DNA of 64,000 nt from Massilia agri (GCF_024753255.1 NZ_JANUHA010000005.1:186001-250000), one strand, 5' to 3'; shown: positions 8,648 to 18,773, counted from the first letter of the stretch. The notes: a model not told the origin generated them from the letters alone. Numbers and translations: made by a program.

Positions 8648-9334
8648 ATGCCCCGCCAGACCATTATCTTCAACGGCGACGCGCCCACGCGCGCCGCCAT
8701 CGAATCCTCTCTCGCTGCAAACCGCCTGCTGGTCTTCGAAGACTGCGACCTGTCGAACGCCGACCTGTCGCGGCTCGACCTGCAGGACGCGGTCTTCCGC
8801 AACTGCCAGCTGCCCGATTCCTCCCTTTACGCGGCAAAGCTGGGCCGCACGCGCTGGACGCGCTGCCGTGCGGGCCACGCCGATTTCGAGTCCGCCGACC
8901 TGGTCGACGCGCTCTTCGAATCCTGCGACCTCAATAACAGCGGCTGGCGCCGCGCGCGGCTGGCCTCCTCTACCTTCCGCAGCTGCAAGCTGACCGGCGC
9001 CCGCTTCGAGGAAACCAGCCACCTGGCGCTCACTTTTGAAGACACGCTGCTGGTCGGCGCCGACCTGCGCCGCATGTCATTCCGCAAGGCGCTTCTCAAG
9101 GGGCTGGATTTTTCGGATGCGGACCTGTCGGGCTGCGACTTCCGCGAAGCGGTATTCGAAGGGGGGAGCTTGCGCGACGCCCACATCAAGGACACGCGCT
9201 TCGAGGAGGCCGACCTGCGCGAGGCCGACCTGGGCGGATTGAAACTGGCGAATGCCAGGCAGTTCCTGGGGGCGACCATCTCGGCGCGCCAGGCGGCCGA
9301 GATGGTGCGCTCGATGGGACTGAACGTCGCCTGA
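8648..9334 (+). CDS. Pentapeptide-repeat protein
   Basis: This 228-residue protein is built of A(D/N)Lxx-type pentapeptides, for example ADLSRLDLQDAVF near residues 37-50, and later DADLSGCDFREAVFEGGSL and EADLREADLGG. It should form a right-handed quadrilateral beta-helix. It has no signal peptide. Some family members mimic DNA and protect gyrase (Qnr, McbG), but most have unknown roles. The ATG lies 3 bases after the TonB-receptor stop, so the two are probably translated together. Confidence 0.85.
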   Translation: MPRQTIIFNGDAPTRAAIESSLAANRLLVFEDCDLSNADLSRLDLQDAVFRNCQLPDSSLYAAKLGRTRWTRCRAGHADFESADLVDALFESCDLNNSGWRRARLASSTFRSCKLTGARFEETSHLALTFEDTLLVGADLRRMSFRKALLKGLDFSDADLSGCDFREAVFEGGSLRDAHIKDTRFEEADLREADLGGLKLANARQFLGATISARQAAEMVRSMGLNVA

Positions 9335-9338
9335 GTGC

Positions 9339-11744
9339 TTACCAGGTATAGCCGGCCTTCAGGTAGAAGTAGCGGCCATTGAAGCCGTTCGGCGCCCACA
9401 CGCTGTAGGGCTGGGTGCCGTTCACGTTCAGGTTGGAACGCGAGGTCACCTGGGCCGGGTAGCGGTTGGTGACGTTGTCGATGCCGGCCGTCAGGCGCCA
9501 CTGGCTGGCGATGCGCACGCTGGCGGACAGGTCGAGCACCCATTGCGGATCATAGGTCTGGTCCAGCGCCGGGTCGTTCTGCGGCACCGTGAACTTGCCG
9601 TAGCGGGTGACGACGGCGCGGCCGTTCCAAATGCCCCGGGTGTAGTCGCCCGAGAGGCTCAGCTTGTCCTTGGGGGAGCCGACGGTCAGGCGGTTGACGG
9701 TCTGGCGGTCCACCAGCACGAGATTCTGTTCCGACAGCACGGCGGGCGAGGCCGCCACGCGCTGCACTTCGTTGTCGTTGTGGTTGTAGGCCAGCGTCAG
9801 GTCGGTGCGGGCGCCTCCCGCCAGGTTCAGGCGATAGGTGCTGACGATGTCCACGCCCTTGGTGCGGGTGTCGACGGCATTGGTGAAGTAGCGTGCTGCG
9901 CCAACGTAGATATTCTGGGCGGCCAGTGCGCTGGCCAGTCGCGGCGCATTCGCCAGCTGCAGGTTCGACGAGAACACGATGCGGTCGTCGATGTCGATGC
10001 GGTACAGGTCGACGGTCGTGGTCCAGTTGCGGGTCGGCTGCCATTGCGCGCCGATGCTCAGGTTGCGCGCCTTCTCCGCCTTCAGTGGCTGGGCGCCCAG
10101 GGCCGCGGCTGCGGCGCTGCCGACTGGGAAAGTGCCCGTTTCGACCAGGGCGCTGCTGCCGTTCACCAGCAGGGTATTGGTCGTCGTGATCGTGTAGAAG
10201 GACTGGGCCAGCGAGGGCGCACGGAAGCCGTTCGACACGGTGCCGCGCAGCGCGAAGCCTGGCGTGAAGGCGTAGCGGGCCGAGGCCTTGGCCGAGGTGG
10301 TGTTGCCGAAATCGCTGTAGCGCTCATGGCGCAGCGCGAAGGCGCCGGACAGCGCCTTCGTGATGTCGCCTTCCAGGTTCAGGTAGACCGATTTGTTGTT
10401 GCGGCTGTTCTTGCCGGCGTTCTCGGGACGGAAGCCCGAATAGCCCTGGGCACCCGTGCCGAACCAGGAATTCGCTTCGCCGGCGCCGATCTCGTAGGAC
10501 TCGTGGCGCGCCTCCAGGCCCAGCGCCACCGTCAGCGGGCCGCTCATGAAGGACACCGGAAACTCGCGCGCCACGTCCAGGTTGGCCAGGTTCTGCGTCG
10601 AGGTCAGCTCGCCCGCGTAGAAGCGGGTCGGGCTGGTGGCGCCCAGGCTGTAGTTGACGGTATTGGCGACGTCCAGCTCGAAGCGGTTGCGGCCGTGGTT
10701 CAGGCTCGCATCCCAGCGCCAGCCGGCCAGCTCACCGCGCAGGCCGGTCACGATCGACGAGTCGGTCGAGGTGCTGTCGAGCAGCGGCTGGAAGCCTTCC
10801 GGATACAGGGGTGAGCGCAGCGTGGTGCGGCTGTCGTTGGTATAGGCGGTGCGGAAGGTCGCGGCCGAGGAGGTCTCGCGCTTGCCGTAGTTGGCGAAGG
10901 CGTACCAGTCGATGTCGTCGTTGATCCGCACCTGGCTGTTGAGGAACAGCGTGCGCGGACGGCTGTCCGGATCGCCGTAGCGCTGGGTGATGCTGCCCTG
11001 GCGCGGGCCGGCCGATGGGCGCGGGTCGGCGAAGGAGCGGTTGGTGGCATTGCGGTCGGCCGCTTCGACGGCCACGCGCAGCCAGCCGTCCTCGCCCAGC
11101 TTGAAGCCGGTCGAGGCGCGCACGGTGGCCTGCTCGCCGTCGCCCTTGTCGAACTGGCCGTAGACGACTTCGGCTTCACCGCCCTCGGCGCCTTTTTTCA
11201 GGATGATGTTAACCACGCCGGCGATCGCGTCCGAGCCGTATTGGGCCGCGGCGCCGTCGCGCAGCACTTCGATGCGCTCGATCGCCGCCAGCGGGATCGC
11301 GTTCAGGTCGACCGGCGCCGAGCCGCGCCCCAGGGTGCCGTTGACGTTGACGACGCTCGAGGCGTGGCGGCGCTTGCCGTTCACCAGCACCAGGGTCTGG
11401 TCGGGCGACAGGCCGCGCAGCTGCGCCGGACGCACCGCGTCGCTGGCATCGGCCCCGCTCGGGCGCGGGAAGTTCATCGAGGGCAGGAGGCGCGACAGCA
11501 CGGTGGCGAGCTCGCCGGAACCGGTGCTCAGCAGCTCCTTGCTGCCGATGACGTCGACCGGCGACTCCGAATCGAGGGTGCGGCGGTTCAGCGAGCGGGT
11601 GCCGGTGACCACCACGGATTGCAGTTCGGCGGCTGGCGCTTGCGGCGCGTCCTGGGCAACAGCGACTGGCGGGGCGATCGATGCGATCAGGCCGAGCACG
11701 AGGACGGCGCGGGCGGGATTGGCGTGGGAATGCTTGCAGCTCAT
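9339..11744 (-). CDS. TonB-dependent receptor
   Basis: This 801-residue outer-membrane receptor has a signal peptide ending near VAVAQD. The plug domain contains DVIGSKELLSTGSGELATVL, RGLSPDQTLVLVNGKRRH and IERIEVLRDGAAAQYGSDAIAGVVNIILKK. A long barrel ends in YFYLKAGYTW, with the expected terminal aromatic. The start at 11744 (MSCKHSH) follows an AAGGAAG ribosome-binding site; an upstream ATG at 11897 would place 51 unlikely residues before the signal peptide. It is convergent with the pentapeptide gene, with 4 bases between stops. The substrate is not predictable here. Confidence 0.9.
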   Translation of the reverse strand: MSCKHSHANPARAVLVLGLIASIAPPVAVAQDAPQAPAAELQSVVVTGTRSLNRRTLDSESPVDVIGSKELLSTGSGELATVLSRLLPSMNFPRPSGADASDAVRPAQLRGLSPDQTLVLVNGKRRHASSVVNVNGTLGRGSAPVDLNAIPLAAIERIEVLRDGAAAQYGSDAIAGVVNIILKKGAEGGEAEVVYGQFDKGDGEQATVRASTGFKLGEDGWLRVAVEAADRNATNRSFADPRPSAGPRQGSITQRYGDPDSRPRTLFLNSQVRINDDIDWYAFANYGKRETSSAATFRTAYTNDSRTTLRSPLYPEGFQPLLDSTSTDSSIVTGLRGELAGWRWDASLNHGRNRFELDVANTVNYSLGATSPTRFYAGELTSTQNLANLDVAREFPVSFMSGPLTVALGLEARHESYEIGAGEANSWFGTGAQGYSGFRPENAGKNSRNNKSVYLNLEGDITKALSGAFALRHERYSDFGNTTSAKASARYAFTPGFALRGTVSNGFRAPSLAQSFYTITTTNTLLVNGSSALVETGTFPVGSAAAAALGAQPLKAEKARNLSIGAQWQPTRNWTTTVDLYRIDIDDRIVFSSNLQLANAPRLASALAAQNIYVGAARYFTNAVDTRTKGVDIVSTYRLNLAGGARTDLTLAYNHNDNEVQRVAASPAVLSEQNLVLVDRQTVNRLTVGSPKDKLSLSGDYTRGIWNGRAVVTRYGKFTVPQNDPALDQTYDPQWVLDLSASVRIASQWRLTAGIDNVTNRYPAQVTSRSNLNVNGTQPYSVWAPNGFNGRYFYLKAGYTW

Positions 11745-11849
11745 GGCTTCCTTCTTTGTTCTTGCATGGGTTGCGGCGGCACTGCGGCCGCCGGAGGGAA
11801 GCAAGCTTAACAGTCGCTGCAGTGCAGCAGAAATACCGATTTGTCCTAT

Positions 11850-11863
11850 GCTTATGCATAAGC
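11850..11863. promoter_or_regulatory. 14-bp perfect palindrome in a divergent promoter region
   Basis: GCTTATGCATAAGC is a perfect palindrome between the divergent TonB-receptor and hydrolase genes. On the minus strand TTGTCA lies upstream and CATAAG, inside the palindrome, sits 17 bases after it. On the plus strand TTGTCC-N17-CACAAT flanks the palindrome. It is therefore placed like an operator between or over two weak sigma70-like promoters. The regulator is unknown. Confidence 0.45.
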
Positions 11864-11989
11864 CACAATGAATTGACAAGCTTTTGCGCTGTGTCAAAAA
11901 ATGCGTGAAACGCCGTCGGAATCGCGCAAGAACTCCGTAATCTGGCCAGGTCGCGGCCTGCGCGCCGCAGCCAGCAAACGGAGGATGTC

Positions 11990-12853
11990 ATGGCGAAGGC
12001 TCCCAGCGAAGAGACCGTCGACGGCAAGGACGGCAACCAGATCTTCTTCCGCTGCTGGCGTCCCGAGGGGCCGCCCAGCGCCCTGGTCGTGATCTGCCAC
12101 GGCGTCAACTCGCACAGCGGGCAATACGATTGGACCGCGCGCCAGTTGGTGGAAAACGGCTTCGTCGTGTATGCACTCGACCTGCGCGGGCGCGGCAAGT
12201 CGAGCGGGGAACGCTTCTTCGTCGGCGATGTCGAGGACTACGTGGGCGACCTCGCCACCATGATCGAGCTGGCCAAGACACGCGAGCCCGGCCTGCCGGT
12301 GTTCCTGCTGGGGCACAGCGCGGGCGGGGTGGTGTCCTGCGTGTACACGCTCGAGCACCAGGCCGAGATCGATGGCCTGATCTGCGAGAGCTTCGCCTTC
12401 CGCGTGCCGGCCCCCGGCGTCGTCCTCTCGGTCATCAAGGGCCTGAGCCACGTGGCGCCGCACCTGCGCGTCCTGAAGCTGCACAACGAGGATTTTTCAC
12501 GCGATCCGGAGGCGGTGCGCGCGCTGAATGCGGACCCGCTGATCGCGGACGAGGTGCAACCGGCCAGCACCGTGGCGGCGCTGGTGCGCGCCGATGAAAG
12601 GCTGGAGAAGGAATTCGGCCGGATCACCCTGCCGGTCTTGATCATGCATGGCACCGTCGACAAGGCCACCGTGCCGGCCGGCAGCGAGTTTTTCTACCAG
12701 CACGCCGGCTCGCCGGACAAGACCCTCAGGCTCTACGAGGGCCATTACCACGACCTGTTCAATGACTATGGCAAGGAGGAGGTGCTGCTGGAAACCACGC
12801 AATGGATCCGGCAGCACCTGCCCACCTCGAACCGGGCCGGCATGGGGGCCTAG
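11990..12853 (+). CDS. Alpha/beta hydrolase, monoacylglycerol lipase / lysophospholipase-like
   Basis: This 287-residue protein is of the Hydrolase_4 (serine aminopeptidase S33) type. The oxyanion HG is at residues 37-38. The nucleophile elbow GHSAGG places Ser110. Asp in HGTVDKATVP and His in YEGHYHDLFND complete a probable catalytic triad. Such enzymes cleave monoacylglycerols or lysophospholipids. There is no signal peptide, so it is likely cytosolic. A strong GGAGGA ribosome-binding site precedes the ATG. The gene is divergent from the TonB receptor across a palindrome. Confidence 0.85.
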   Translation: MAKAPSEETVDGKDGNQIFFRCWRPEGPPSALVVICHGVNSHSGQYDWTARQLVENGFVVYALDLRGRGKSSGERFFVGDVEDYVGDLATMIELAKTREPGLPVFLLGHSAGGVVSCVYTLEHQAEIDGLICESFAFRVPAPGVVLSVIKGLSHVAPHLRVLKLHNEDFSRDPEAVRALNADPLIADEVQPASTVAALVRADERLEKEFGRITLPVLIMHGTVDKATVPAGSEFFYQHAGSPDKTLRLYEGHYHDLFNDYGKEEVLLETTQWIRQHLPTSNRAGMGA

Positions 12854-12864
12854 CCGGCAGGCGC

Positions 12865-12893
12865 AAAGAAAATGGGGCGCCGAGGCGCCCCAT
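12865..12893 (-). terminator. Rho-independent terminator for pilTU (possibly bidirectional)
   Basis: ATGGGGCGCC and GGCGCCCCAT form a perfect 10-bp stem with a 2-base gap at 12872-12893. Read on the minus strand it is followed by a T-rich run (TTTTCTTT), as expected after pilU. On the plus strand the tail is GGGTTTCC, which is weaker. Confidence 0.75.
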
Positions 12894-12917
12894 GGGTTTC
12901 CGTGGCAAGGCACCGGC

Positions 12918-14054
12918 TCAGACGATGCCGAGGTGCTCCATACCTGCCGAGAAATCGCGGTTCTTCGCGTGCTTGGAATTGAGCTTGATGTTCAGGCGCA
13001 GGTCGTTCACCGAGTCCGCATTGCGCAGCGCGTCTTCGTACGTGATCTTGTCCGCCTCGTAGAGGTCGAACAGGGCCTGGTCGAAGGTCTGCATGCCCAG
13101 CTCGCGCGACTTCTTCATGATCTCCTTGATCTCGTGGACGTCGCCCTTGAAGATCAGGTCCGAGATGAGCGGGGAGTTCAGCAGGATCTCCATCGCCACC
13201 ACGCGGCCCTTGGCTTCCTTCTTCGGAATCAGGCGCTGCGAGATCAGGCCCTTGAGGTTGAGCGACAGGTCCATCAGGAGCTGCTGGCGGCGCTCTTCGG
13301 GGAAGAAGTTGATGATGCGGTCCAGGGCCTGGTTGGCGCTGTTGGCGTGCAGGGTCGCCAGGCACAGGTGGCCGGTTTCCGCAAACGCGATCGCATGCTC
13401 CATGGTCTCGCGGTCGCGGATCTCGCCGATCTGGATCACGTCCGGGGCCTGGCGCAGGGAGTTCTTCAGCGCCGCCTCGAAGCTGTCGGTGTCCACGCCC
13501 ACTTCGCGCTGCGTAATCACGCAGTTGCGGTGCGGGTGGACGAATTCGACCGGGTCTTCGATGGTGATGATGTGGCCGTAGCTGTTCTCGTTGCGGTAGC
13601 CGACCATCGCCGCGAGCGTCGTCGATTTACCGGAACCCGTGGCGCCGACCATGATGACCAGGCCGCGCTTGGTCATGATCACGTCCTTCAGGGTTCCCGG
13701 CAGGTCGAGGTCCTCGAACTTCGGGATGGTGGTGGTGATCACGCGCAGCACCATGCCCACGCAGCCCATCTGCATGAAGGCCGAGACGCGGAAGCGCCCC
13801 AGGTCGCCGGGGCTGATCGCGAAGTTCGCCTCCTTCGAGAGTTCGAAGCCGGCGGCCTGCTTGTCGTTCATGATGGCGCGCGCCAGGTCGGCCGTGTGCG
13901 AGCCGGTCAGCGGCTGGCTCGACACCGGCGTCATCTTGCCGTCGATCTTGATCGCGGGCGGGAAGCCCGCGGTGATGAAGAGGTCCGAGCCGCCCTTGCT
14001 GGTCATCAGGCGCAGCAGGTCGAACATGAACTTGGATGCCTGGTCGCGTTCCAT
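12918..14054 (-). CDS. pilU: Type IV pilus twitching ATPase PilU
   Basis: This is a 378-residue secretion ATPase of the PilT/PilU group. Walker A GATGSGKSTT is near residue 137. The Asp box IEDPVEFVH, Walker B QIGEIRDRETM and His box TGHLCLATLHAN follow in order. It matches PilU proteins in the N-terminal GGSDLFITAG and the C-terminal ALRNADSVNDLRLNIKL. PilU assists PilT in powering pilus retraction. It lies 12 bases downstream of pilT in the same operon and ends at a hairpin terminator. Confidence 0.93.
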   Translation of the reverse strand: MERDQASKFMFDLLRLMTSKGGSDLFITAGFPPAIKIDGKMTPVSSQPLTGSHTADLARAIMNDKQAAGFELSKEANFAISPGDLGRFRVSAFMQMGCVGMVLRVITTTIPKFEDLDLPGTLKDVIMTKRGLVIMVGATGSGKSTTLAAMVGYRNENSYGHIITIEDPVEFVHPHRNCVITQREVGVDTDSFEAALKNSLRQAPDVIQIGEIRDRETMEHAIAFAETGHLCLATLHANSANQALDRIINFFPEERRQQLLMDLSLNLKGLISQRLIPKKEAKGRVVAMEILLNSPLISDLIFKGDVHEIKEIMKKSRELGMQTFDQALFDLYEADKITYEDALRNADSVNDLRLNIKLNSKHAKNRDFSAGMEHLGIV

Positions 14055-14066
14055 ACCTGTTCTCCT

Positions 14067-15110
<1,044 letters not shown>

Positions 15111-15187
15111 TGTTATAATCCAGAGCGTGAATGGAGCCAGGCGAAGGTCCTCGTCTCGACTCAAAATATTTCCTATAGAAAATCATT

Positions 15188-15889
15188 ATGTCCATAATCG
15201 CTGCGAACTTGCAAGCTGTCGAAGCGACAATCGGGGCCGCCTGTGCCTCTGCCGGAAGAGGCAAAAACGAGGTCCGGTTGCTGGCCGTGTCGAAGACCTT
15301 CCCTGCGGAAGCGGTGCTCGAAGCGATGGCAGCCGGACAACGTGCCTTCGGCGAAAACTATCTGCAGGAAGGCCTCGACAAGATGCAGGAAGTGGCGCGC
15401 CTGCAACCAGATGCTGTGCTCGAATGGCATTTCATCGGCCCGATCCAGAGCAACAAGACCCGCCCCATCGCGTCGAACTTCCAGTGGGTGCACACGGTGG
15501 AGCGGCTGAAGATCGCCCAGCGCCTGTCCGAGCAGCGCCCCGAGGAACTCGGTCCGCTCGACATCTGCATCCAGGTCAACATCAGCGGAGAGGCCAGCAA
15601 GAGCGGCGCCAGCGAAGACGAACTGCCGGAACTCGCGCGCCAGGTCGCGGCGCTGCCGAACTTGCGCCTGCGCGGCCTGATGGCGATTCCCGAGGCGACG
15701 AAGGATGAAGCGCAGCAGCGCGCCGCTTTTGCGCGCCTGCGCGCGCTGTTCGAGGCCCTGCGCGCGCAAGGCCTGGCGCTCGACACCCTGTCGATGGGCA
15801 TGTCGGGCGACCTGAAGGCGGCGGTGGCGGAAGGGGCGACCATCGTCCGCATCGGCAGCGCCATCTTCGGCGTCCGCCATTACGAATAA
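15188..15889 (+). CDS. yggS: YggS/PLPBP family pyridoxal-phosphate homeostasis protein
   Basis: This 233-residue protein has the alanine-racemase-like TIM barrel. PLP-binding Lys36 lies in LLAVSKTFP, and conserved FGENYLQE, WHFIGPIQSNK, LSMGMSGDL and RIGSAIFG motifs follow. The family carries PLP and maintains vitamin B6 and amino-acid homeostasis; no catalytic activity is established. It lies 12 bases upstream of proC, a widespread pairing, and is divergent from pilT. Confidence 0.95.
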   Translation: MSIIAANLQAVEATIGAACASAGRGKNEVRLLAVSKTFPAEAVLEAMAAGQRAFGENYLQEGLDKMQEVARLQPDAVLEWHFIGPIQSNKTRPIASNFQWVHTVERLKIAQRLSEQRPEELGPLDICIQVNISGEASKSGASEDELPELARQVAALPNLRLRGLMAIPEATKDEAQQRAAFARLRALFEALRAQGLALDTLSMGMSGDLKAAVAEGATIVRIGSAIFGVRHYE

Positions 15890-15901
15890 CAAAGGAAGAG
15901 C

Positions 15902-16717
15902 ATGAAGATTGCATTCATCGGCGGCGGCAATATGGCCACGGCCCTGATCGCGGGCCTTGCCGGCCAACTGACGGGCGCCGGCAGCCTGCACGTGGTGGAC
16001 CCGAACGCCGAGGCGCTGGAGCGCCTGGCGGCCCAGTACGGCGTGAGCACCGCGAACGGCATCGACGTGCAGGTATCTGGCGCCGACGTGATCGTGCTGG
16101 CGGTGAAGCCGCAGCAGATGCGCGAGGTGGCGGATCAGCTGAAAGCCCGACTGGGCAATCAGCCGCTGGTGCTCTCGATCGCGGCCGGCATCCGCATCAA
16201 GGACCTCTCGCGCTGGCTGGGCGGCTACACCCGCATCGTGCGCGCCATGCCGAACACGCCGGCCCTGATCGCCATGGGCATCACCGGCATGGTGGCGGAA
16301 AGCGGCGTGGATGCGGCGCAGCGCGAGGCGGCCGACAAGGTCATGGCCGCCGTTGGCCAGACCGTGTGGCTGGACCGTGAGGAACTGATCGATCCGGTGA
16401 CGGCGGTGTCGGGCAGTGGCCCGGCCTATGTCTTCTACTTCCTGGAGGCGATGCAGCAGGCGGCGCGCGAGATGGGGCTGGACGCGGAGCAGGGGAGGAG
16501 ACTCGCGCTCGCCACCTTCACCGGCGCCGCCCAGTTGGCGGCGCAGACCGGCGACCCGGTCGACGTCCTGCGCCAGCGCGTGACCTCGAAGGGCGGCACG
16601 ACGCACGCGGCCATCACCAGCATGGAAGCGGCGGGCGTGAAGGAAGCCATCGTCGCCGCCATGAAGGCGGCGGCCGCGCGCGGCCGCGAGCTGGGCGAGG
16701 AACTGGGGAAGGCATAG
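15902..16717 (+). CDS. proC: Pyrroline-5-carboxylate reductase
   Basis: This 271-residue enzyme has an N-terminal Rossmann motif (FIGGGNMATALIAG), the VKPQQM block and the P5CR signature near SGSGPAYVFYFLEA, followed by TSKGGTTHAAI. It reduces pyrroline-5-carboxylate to proline with NAD(P)H. An AAGGAAGAGC ribosome-binding site precedes the ATG. It is co-directional with yggS and ends at a strong hairpin. Confidence 0.96.
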   Translation: MKIAFIGGGNMATALIAGLAGQLTGAGSLHVVDPNAEALERLAAQYGVSTANGIDVQVSGADVIVLAVKPQQMREVADQLKARLGNQPLVLSIAAGIRIKDLSRWLGGYTRIVRAMPNTPALIAMGITGMVAESGVDAAQREAADKVMAAVGQTVWLDREELIDPVTAVSGSGPAYVFYFLEAMQQAAREMGLDAEQGRRLALATFTGAAQLAAQTGDPVDVLRQRVTSKGGTTHAAITSMEAAGVKEAIVAAMKAAAARGRELGEELGKA

Positions 16718-16719
16718 CA

Positions 16720-16743
16720 TGGTCCGGTCAAGGGACCGGACCA
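16720..16743. terminator. Strong hairpin between convergent proC and yqjK-like genes
   Basis: TGGTCCGGTC and GACCGGACCA form a perfect 10-bp stem with an AAGG loop, directly after the proC stop. There is no U-tract on either strand, so it may act as a partial terminator or an mRNA 3'-end stabiliser for both convergent genes. Confidence 0.55.
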
Positions 16744-16753
16744 CGGCTACACG

Positions 16754-17056
16754 CTAATGGATCTCGAAGCCCTTCCAGCGCAGCACCGGAAGGAGCTTCT
16801 GGGCGAACTTGTAGGCCGAGACGGCGGCCGTCACGGTGCCCACCGCCCACTTGGGGCGCGTGATGAAGAGACCCGCCGCCACGCCGCCGACGATCAGCGC
16901 CGCCTTCTTGTGGCGGATCGCATAGGCGGGAATGGCCCCAAGCGTCGCGGGCGAGGCGAGCTGCGAGTAGTCCTGCGCGAGCAGGGCGCGCTGGTCGGCG
17001 CAGCGGGCGACCAGGGCCTCGCGGCGCGCGGCCAGCTCCTGCGGTCTAGAAGCCAT
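16754..17056 (-). CDS. YqjK-like small protein
   Basis: This basic, 100-residue protein has an N-terminal helical part (ASRPQELAARREALVARC) and a hydrophobic stretch (KKAALIVGGVAAGLFI) that may be membrane-associated. The ATG at 17056 overlaps the upstream yqjE stop by 11 bases, which fits translational coupling. It is the third gene of a yqjD-yqjE-yqjK-type operon; the E. coli counterpart is also small and of unknown function. The assignment rests mainly on position and size. Confidence 0.75.
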   Translation of the reverse strand: MASRPQELAARREALVARCADQRALLAQDYSQLASPATLGAIPAYAIRHKKAALIVGGVAAGLFITRPKWAVGTVTAAVSAYKFAQKLLPVLRWKGFEIH

Positions 17057-17420
17057 CGCTTTGCTCTCCCTTGAGCGCGGCGGCATCCTTGCGCAGCTCG
17101 CCCAGCGTGGCGGGCAGGAAGGGCTCACGCGCGGCCAGGCCGGCGCGCAGCTTCATCACTGCGAACAGGCCGCCCAGCGCGAACAGCAGCGTCATGCCGC
17201 CCACCGCCTCCAGGCGATGGGTATCCCAGAACAGCACCAGCACGAACAGCACCGCCAGGGCCAGGGCGAACAGCCCCAGCACCGCGGCGGCGGCCGCCCA
17301 GGCCAGGTAGCCGAACAGGCGGTGCGTGCCTTCCTGGAGCTCGATCGTGGCCAGCTCGATGCGCGTGCGCAGCAAGTCGACCAGATTGGCCCCGAACTGC
17401 CGGAGCGCCGCGGTGATCAT
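17046..17420 (-). CDS. yqjE: YqjE-like phage-holin superfamily III membrane protein
   Basis: This 124-residue protein has an amphipathic N-terminus (LVDLLRTRIELATIELQEG) followed by two hydrophobic segments around residues 38-66 and 73-90, a pattern typical of the YqjE/Phage_holin_3_6 family. Its role is unknown but linked to the inner membrane. It lies between yqjD-like and yqjK-like genes with 1-base spacing and a short overlap respectively. Confidence 0.85.
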   Translation of the reverse strand: MITAALRQFGANLVDLLRTRIELATIELQEGTHRLFGYLAWAAAAAVLGLFALALAVLFVLVLFWDTHRLEAVGGMTLLFALGGLFAVMKLRAGLAAREPFLPATLGELRKDAAALKGEQSDGF

Positions 17421-17421
17421 C

Positions 17422-17742
17422 TCAGCGACGCGCGATCAGCATGCCGATCACGACGCCGACGGCGGCGCCCAGGCCCACCGACTTCCATGGGTTCTCGTGG
17501 ACGTATTCGTCGGTCGCGCGCGCCGCTTCCTTGGTCTTCTCGACCACGGTCTGCTGGTATTCGGCCAGGCCTTCCTTGGCCGCCGACAGGGTCTGTTCGA
17601 ACTTCGCCTTGGCCGCCTTCAGTTCGTCGCCGGTCAGCTGGCCGCCGTTGCGCAGCCAGGCTTCCGCGTCCTGGATCACGGTCTTCAGGTCGGACATCAG
17701 TTGCTCGCGGGTGCCGGTTTGGGTCGGGATCTTTTCCATCAT
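17422..17742 (-). CDS. yqjD: YqjD/ElaB family DUF883 ribosome-associated membrane-anchored protein
   Basis: This 106-residue protein has a helical N-terminal part and a C-terminal anchor, NPWKSVGLGAAVGVVIGMLI, ending in ARR, the hallmark of the DUF883 family. E. coli YqjD anchors to the inner membrane and binds ribosomes in stationary phase. It is first in the yqjDEK-like operon, with an AGAGAGG ribosome-binding site. Translation could begin at either of the two adjacent Met codons. Confidence 0.9.
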   Translation of the reverse strand: MMEKIPTQTGTREQLMSDLKTVIQDAEAWLRNGGQLTGDELKAAKAKFEQTLSAAKEGLAEYQQTVVEKTKEAARATDEYVHENPWKSVGLGAAVGVVIGMLIARR

Positions 17743-17784
17743 GGTGGGGCCTCTCTAGGTTGAAGGAATGCTTTTTGTGCAATA

Positions 17785-18639
17785 TTACCCGATTGCATAG
17801 TCGAGTGCGACACCGATGAACAGTGCGGCCCCTAGCCAGTTGTTGTGGCGGAAGGCCTTGAAGCAGTCCATGCGGTCGCGGTGCCGGATCAGGGTGTAGT
17901 GGTAGAGCGCCAGGCCCGCCGCGACCACGACGCCGGCCACGAACCACCAGCGCAGGCCGAGGTACCAGCCGCACACCAGGTCGATGGCCAGCGCCGCGCC
18001 GTAGCACAGCATCACGGCGGCCACGTCGAAGCGCCCGAAGGTGATGGCCGAGGTGCGGATGCCGATCTTGAGGTCGTCGTCGCGGTCCACCATCGCATAC
18101 TCGGTGTCGTAGGCCACGGCCCAGAATACGTTCGCCGCCAAGAGCCACCAGGCCACCGCCGGCACCTCGTTCTGGACGGCGGCGAAGGCCATCGGAATGC
18201 CGAAGCCGAACGCGATCCCTAAATACGCCTGGGGAATCGCGAAGAAGCGCTTGAAATAGGGGTAGGTGCCGGCCACGATCAGGGCCAGCACCGAGAGCTG
18301 CTTGGTCAGCGCGTTCAGCGGCAGGATCAGGAGAAAAGAGACCAGCGATAGCACCATCGCCACCATCACCGCTTCCCAGCCGCGGATCTTGCCGCTGGTG
18401 AGGGGACGGTCGACGGTGCGCTTGACGTGCTTGTCGAAGTCGCGGTCGGCGTAGTCGTTGATGGCGCAGCCGGCGGAGCGCATCAGGGCGGTGCCGATGA
18501 CGAAGATCGCCAGCACCCTAATTTCCGGCACGCCGCCGGATGCCATCCACAAGGCCCACAGGGTGGGCCAGAGCAGCAGGAGGATGCCGATCGGCTTGTC
18601 GGCACGGACCAGGCGGAAGTAGAGCGCCAGCTTGTTCAT
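17785..18639 (-). CDS. ubiA: 4-hydroxybenzoate octaprenyltransferase UbiA
   Basis: This is a 284-residue polytopic membrane prenyltransferase. The first Asp-rich motif is NDYADRDFD and the second is [13 protein letters not shown], both needed for Mg-diphosphate binding. It attaches the polyprenyl tail to 4-hydroxybenzoate in ubiquinone synthesis at the inner membrane. Length and motifs are normal. It is immediately upstream of, and co-directional with, yqjDEK, and its start is 239 bases from the divergent phoX. Confidence 0.95.
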   Translation of the reverse strand: MNKLALYFRLVRADKPIGILLLLWPTLWALWMASGGVPEIRVLAIFVIGTALMRSAGCAINDYADRDFDKHVKRTVDRPLTSGKIRGWEAVMVAMVLSLVSFLLILPLNALTKQLSVLALIVAGTYPYFKRFFAIPQAYLGIAFGFGIPMAFAAVQNEVPAVAWWLLAANVFWAVAYDTEYAMVDRDDDLKIGIRTSAITFGRFDVAAVMLCYGAALAIDLVCGWYLGLRWWFVAGVVVAAGLALYHYTLIRHRDRMDCFKAFRHNNWLGAALFIGVALDYAIG

Positions 18640-18773
18640 TGGATCGTCGCGTCTTGTCCAGCAAGAACTGTTGAGCAGAAGACAGCGATTCTACGGCTTT
18701 TGCGGCCGGTGCGCCGTCTTGACGGACCGCGCATGACGTCCTTGCAGCGAGCTCTGCATGTTGGGCTAAAAAG

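Noticed and set aside
6251..9022. A 923-residue open frame on the minus strand
   Set aside because: It is antisense to the TonB receptor and pentapeptide gene, with repetitive Ala/Arg/Val/Gly composition and no domain.
15114..15119. TATAAT on the plus strand between pilT and yggS
   Set aside because: It sits next to the pilT start, and no reasonable -35 hexamer was found at 16-18 bases, so no promoter is called.
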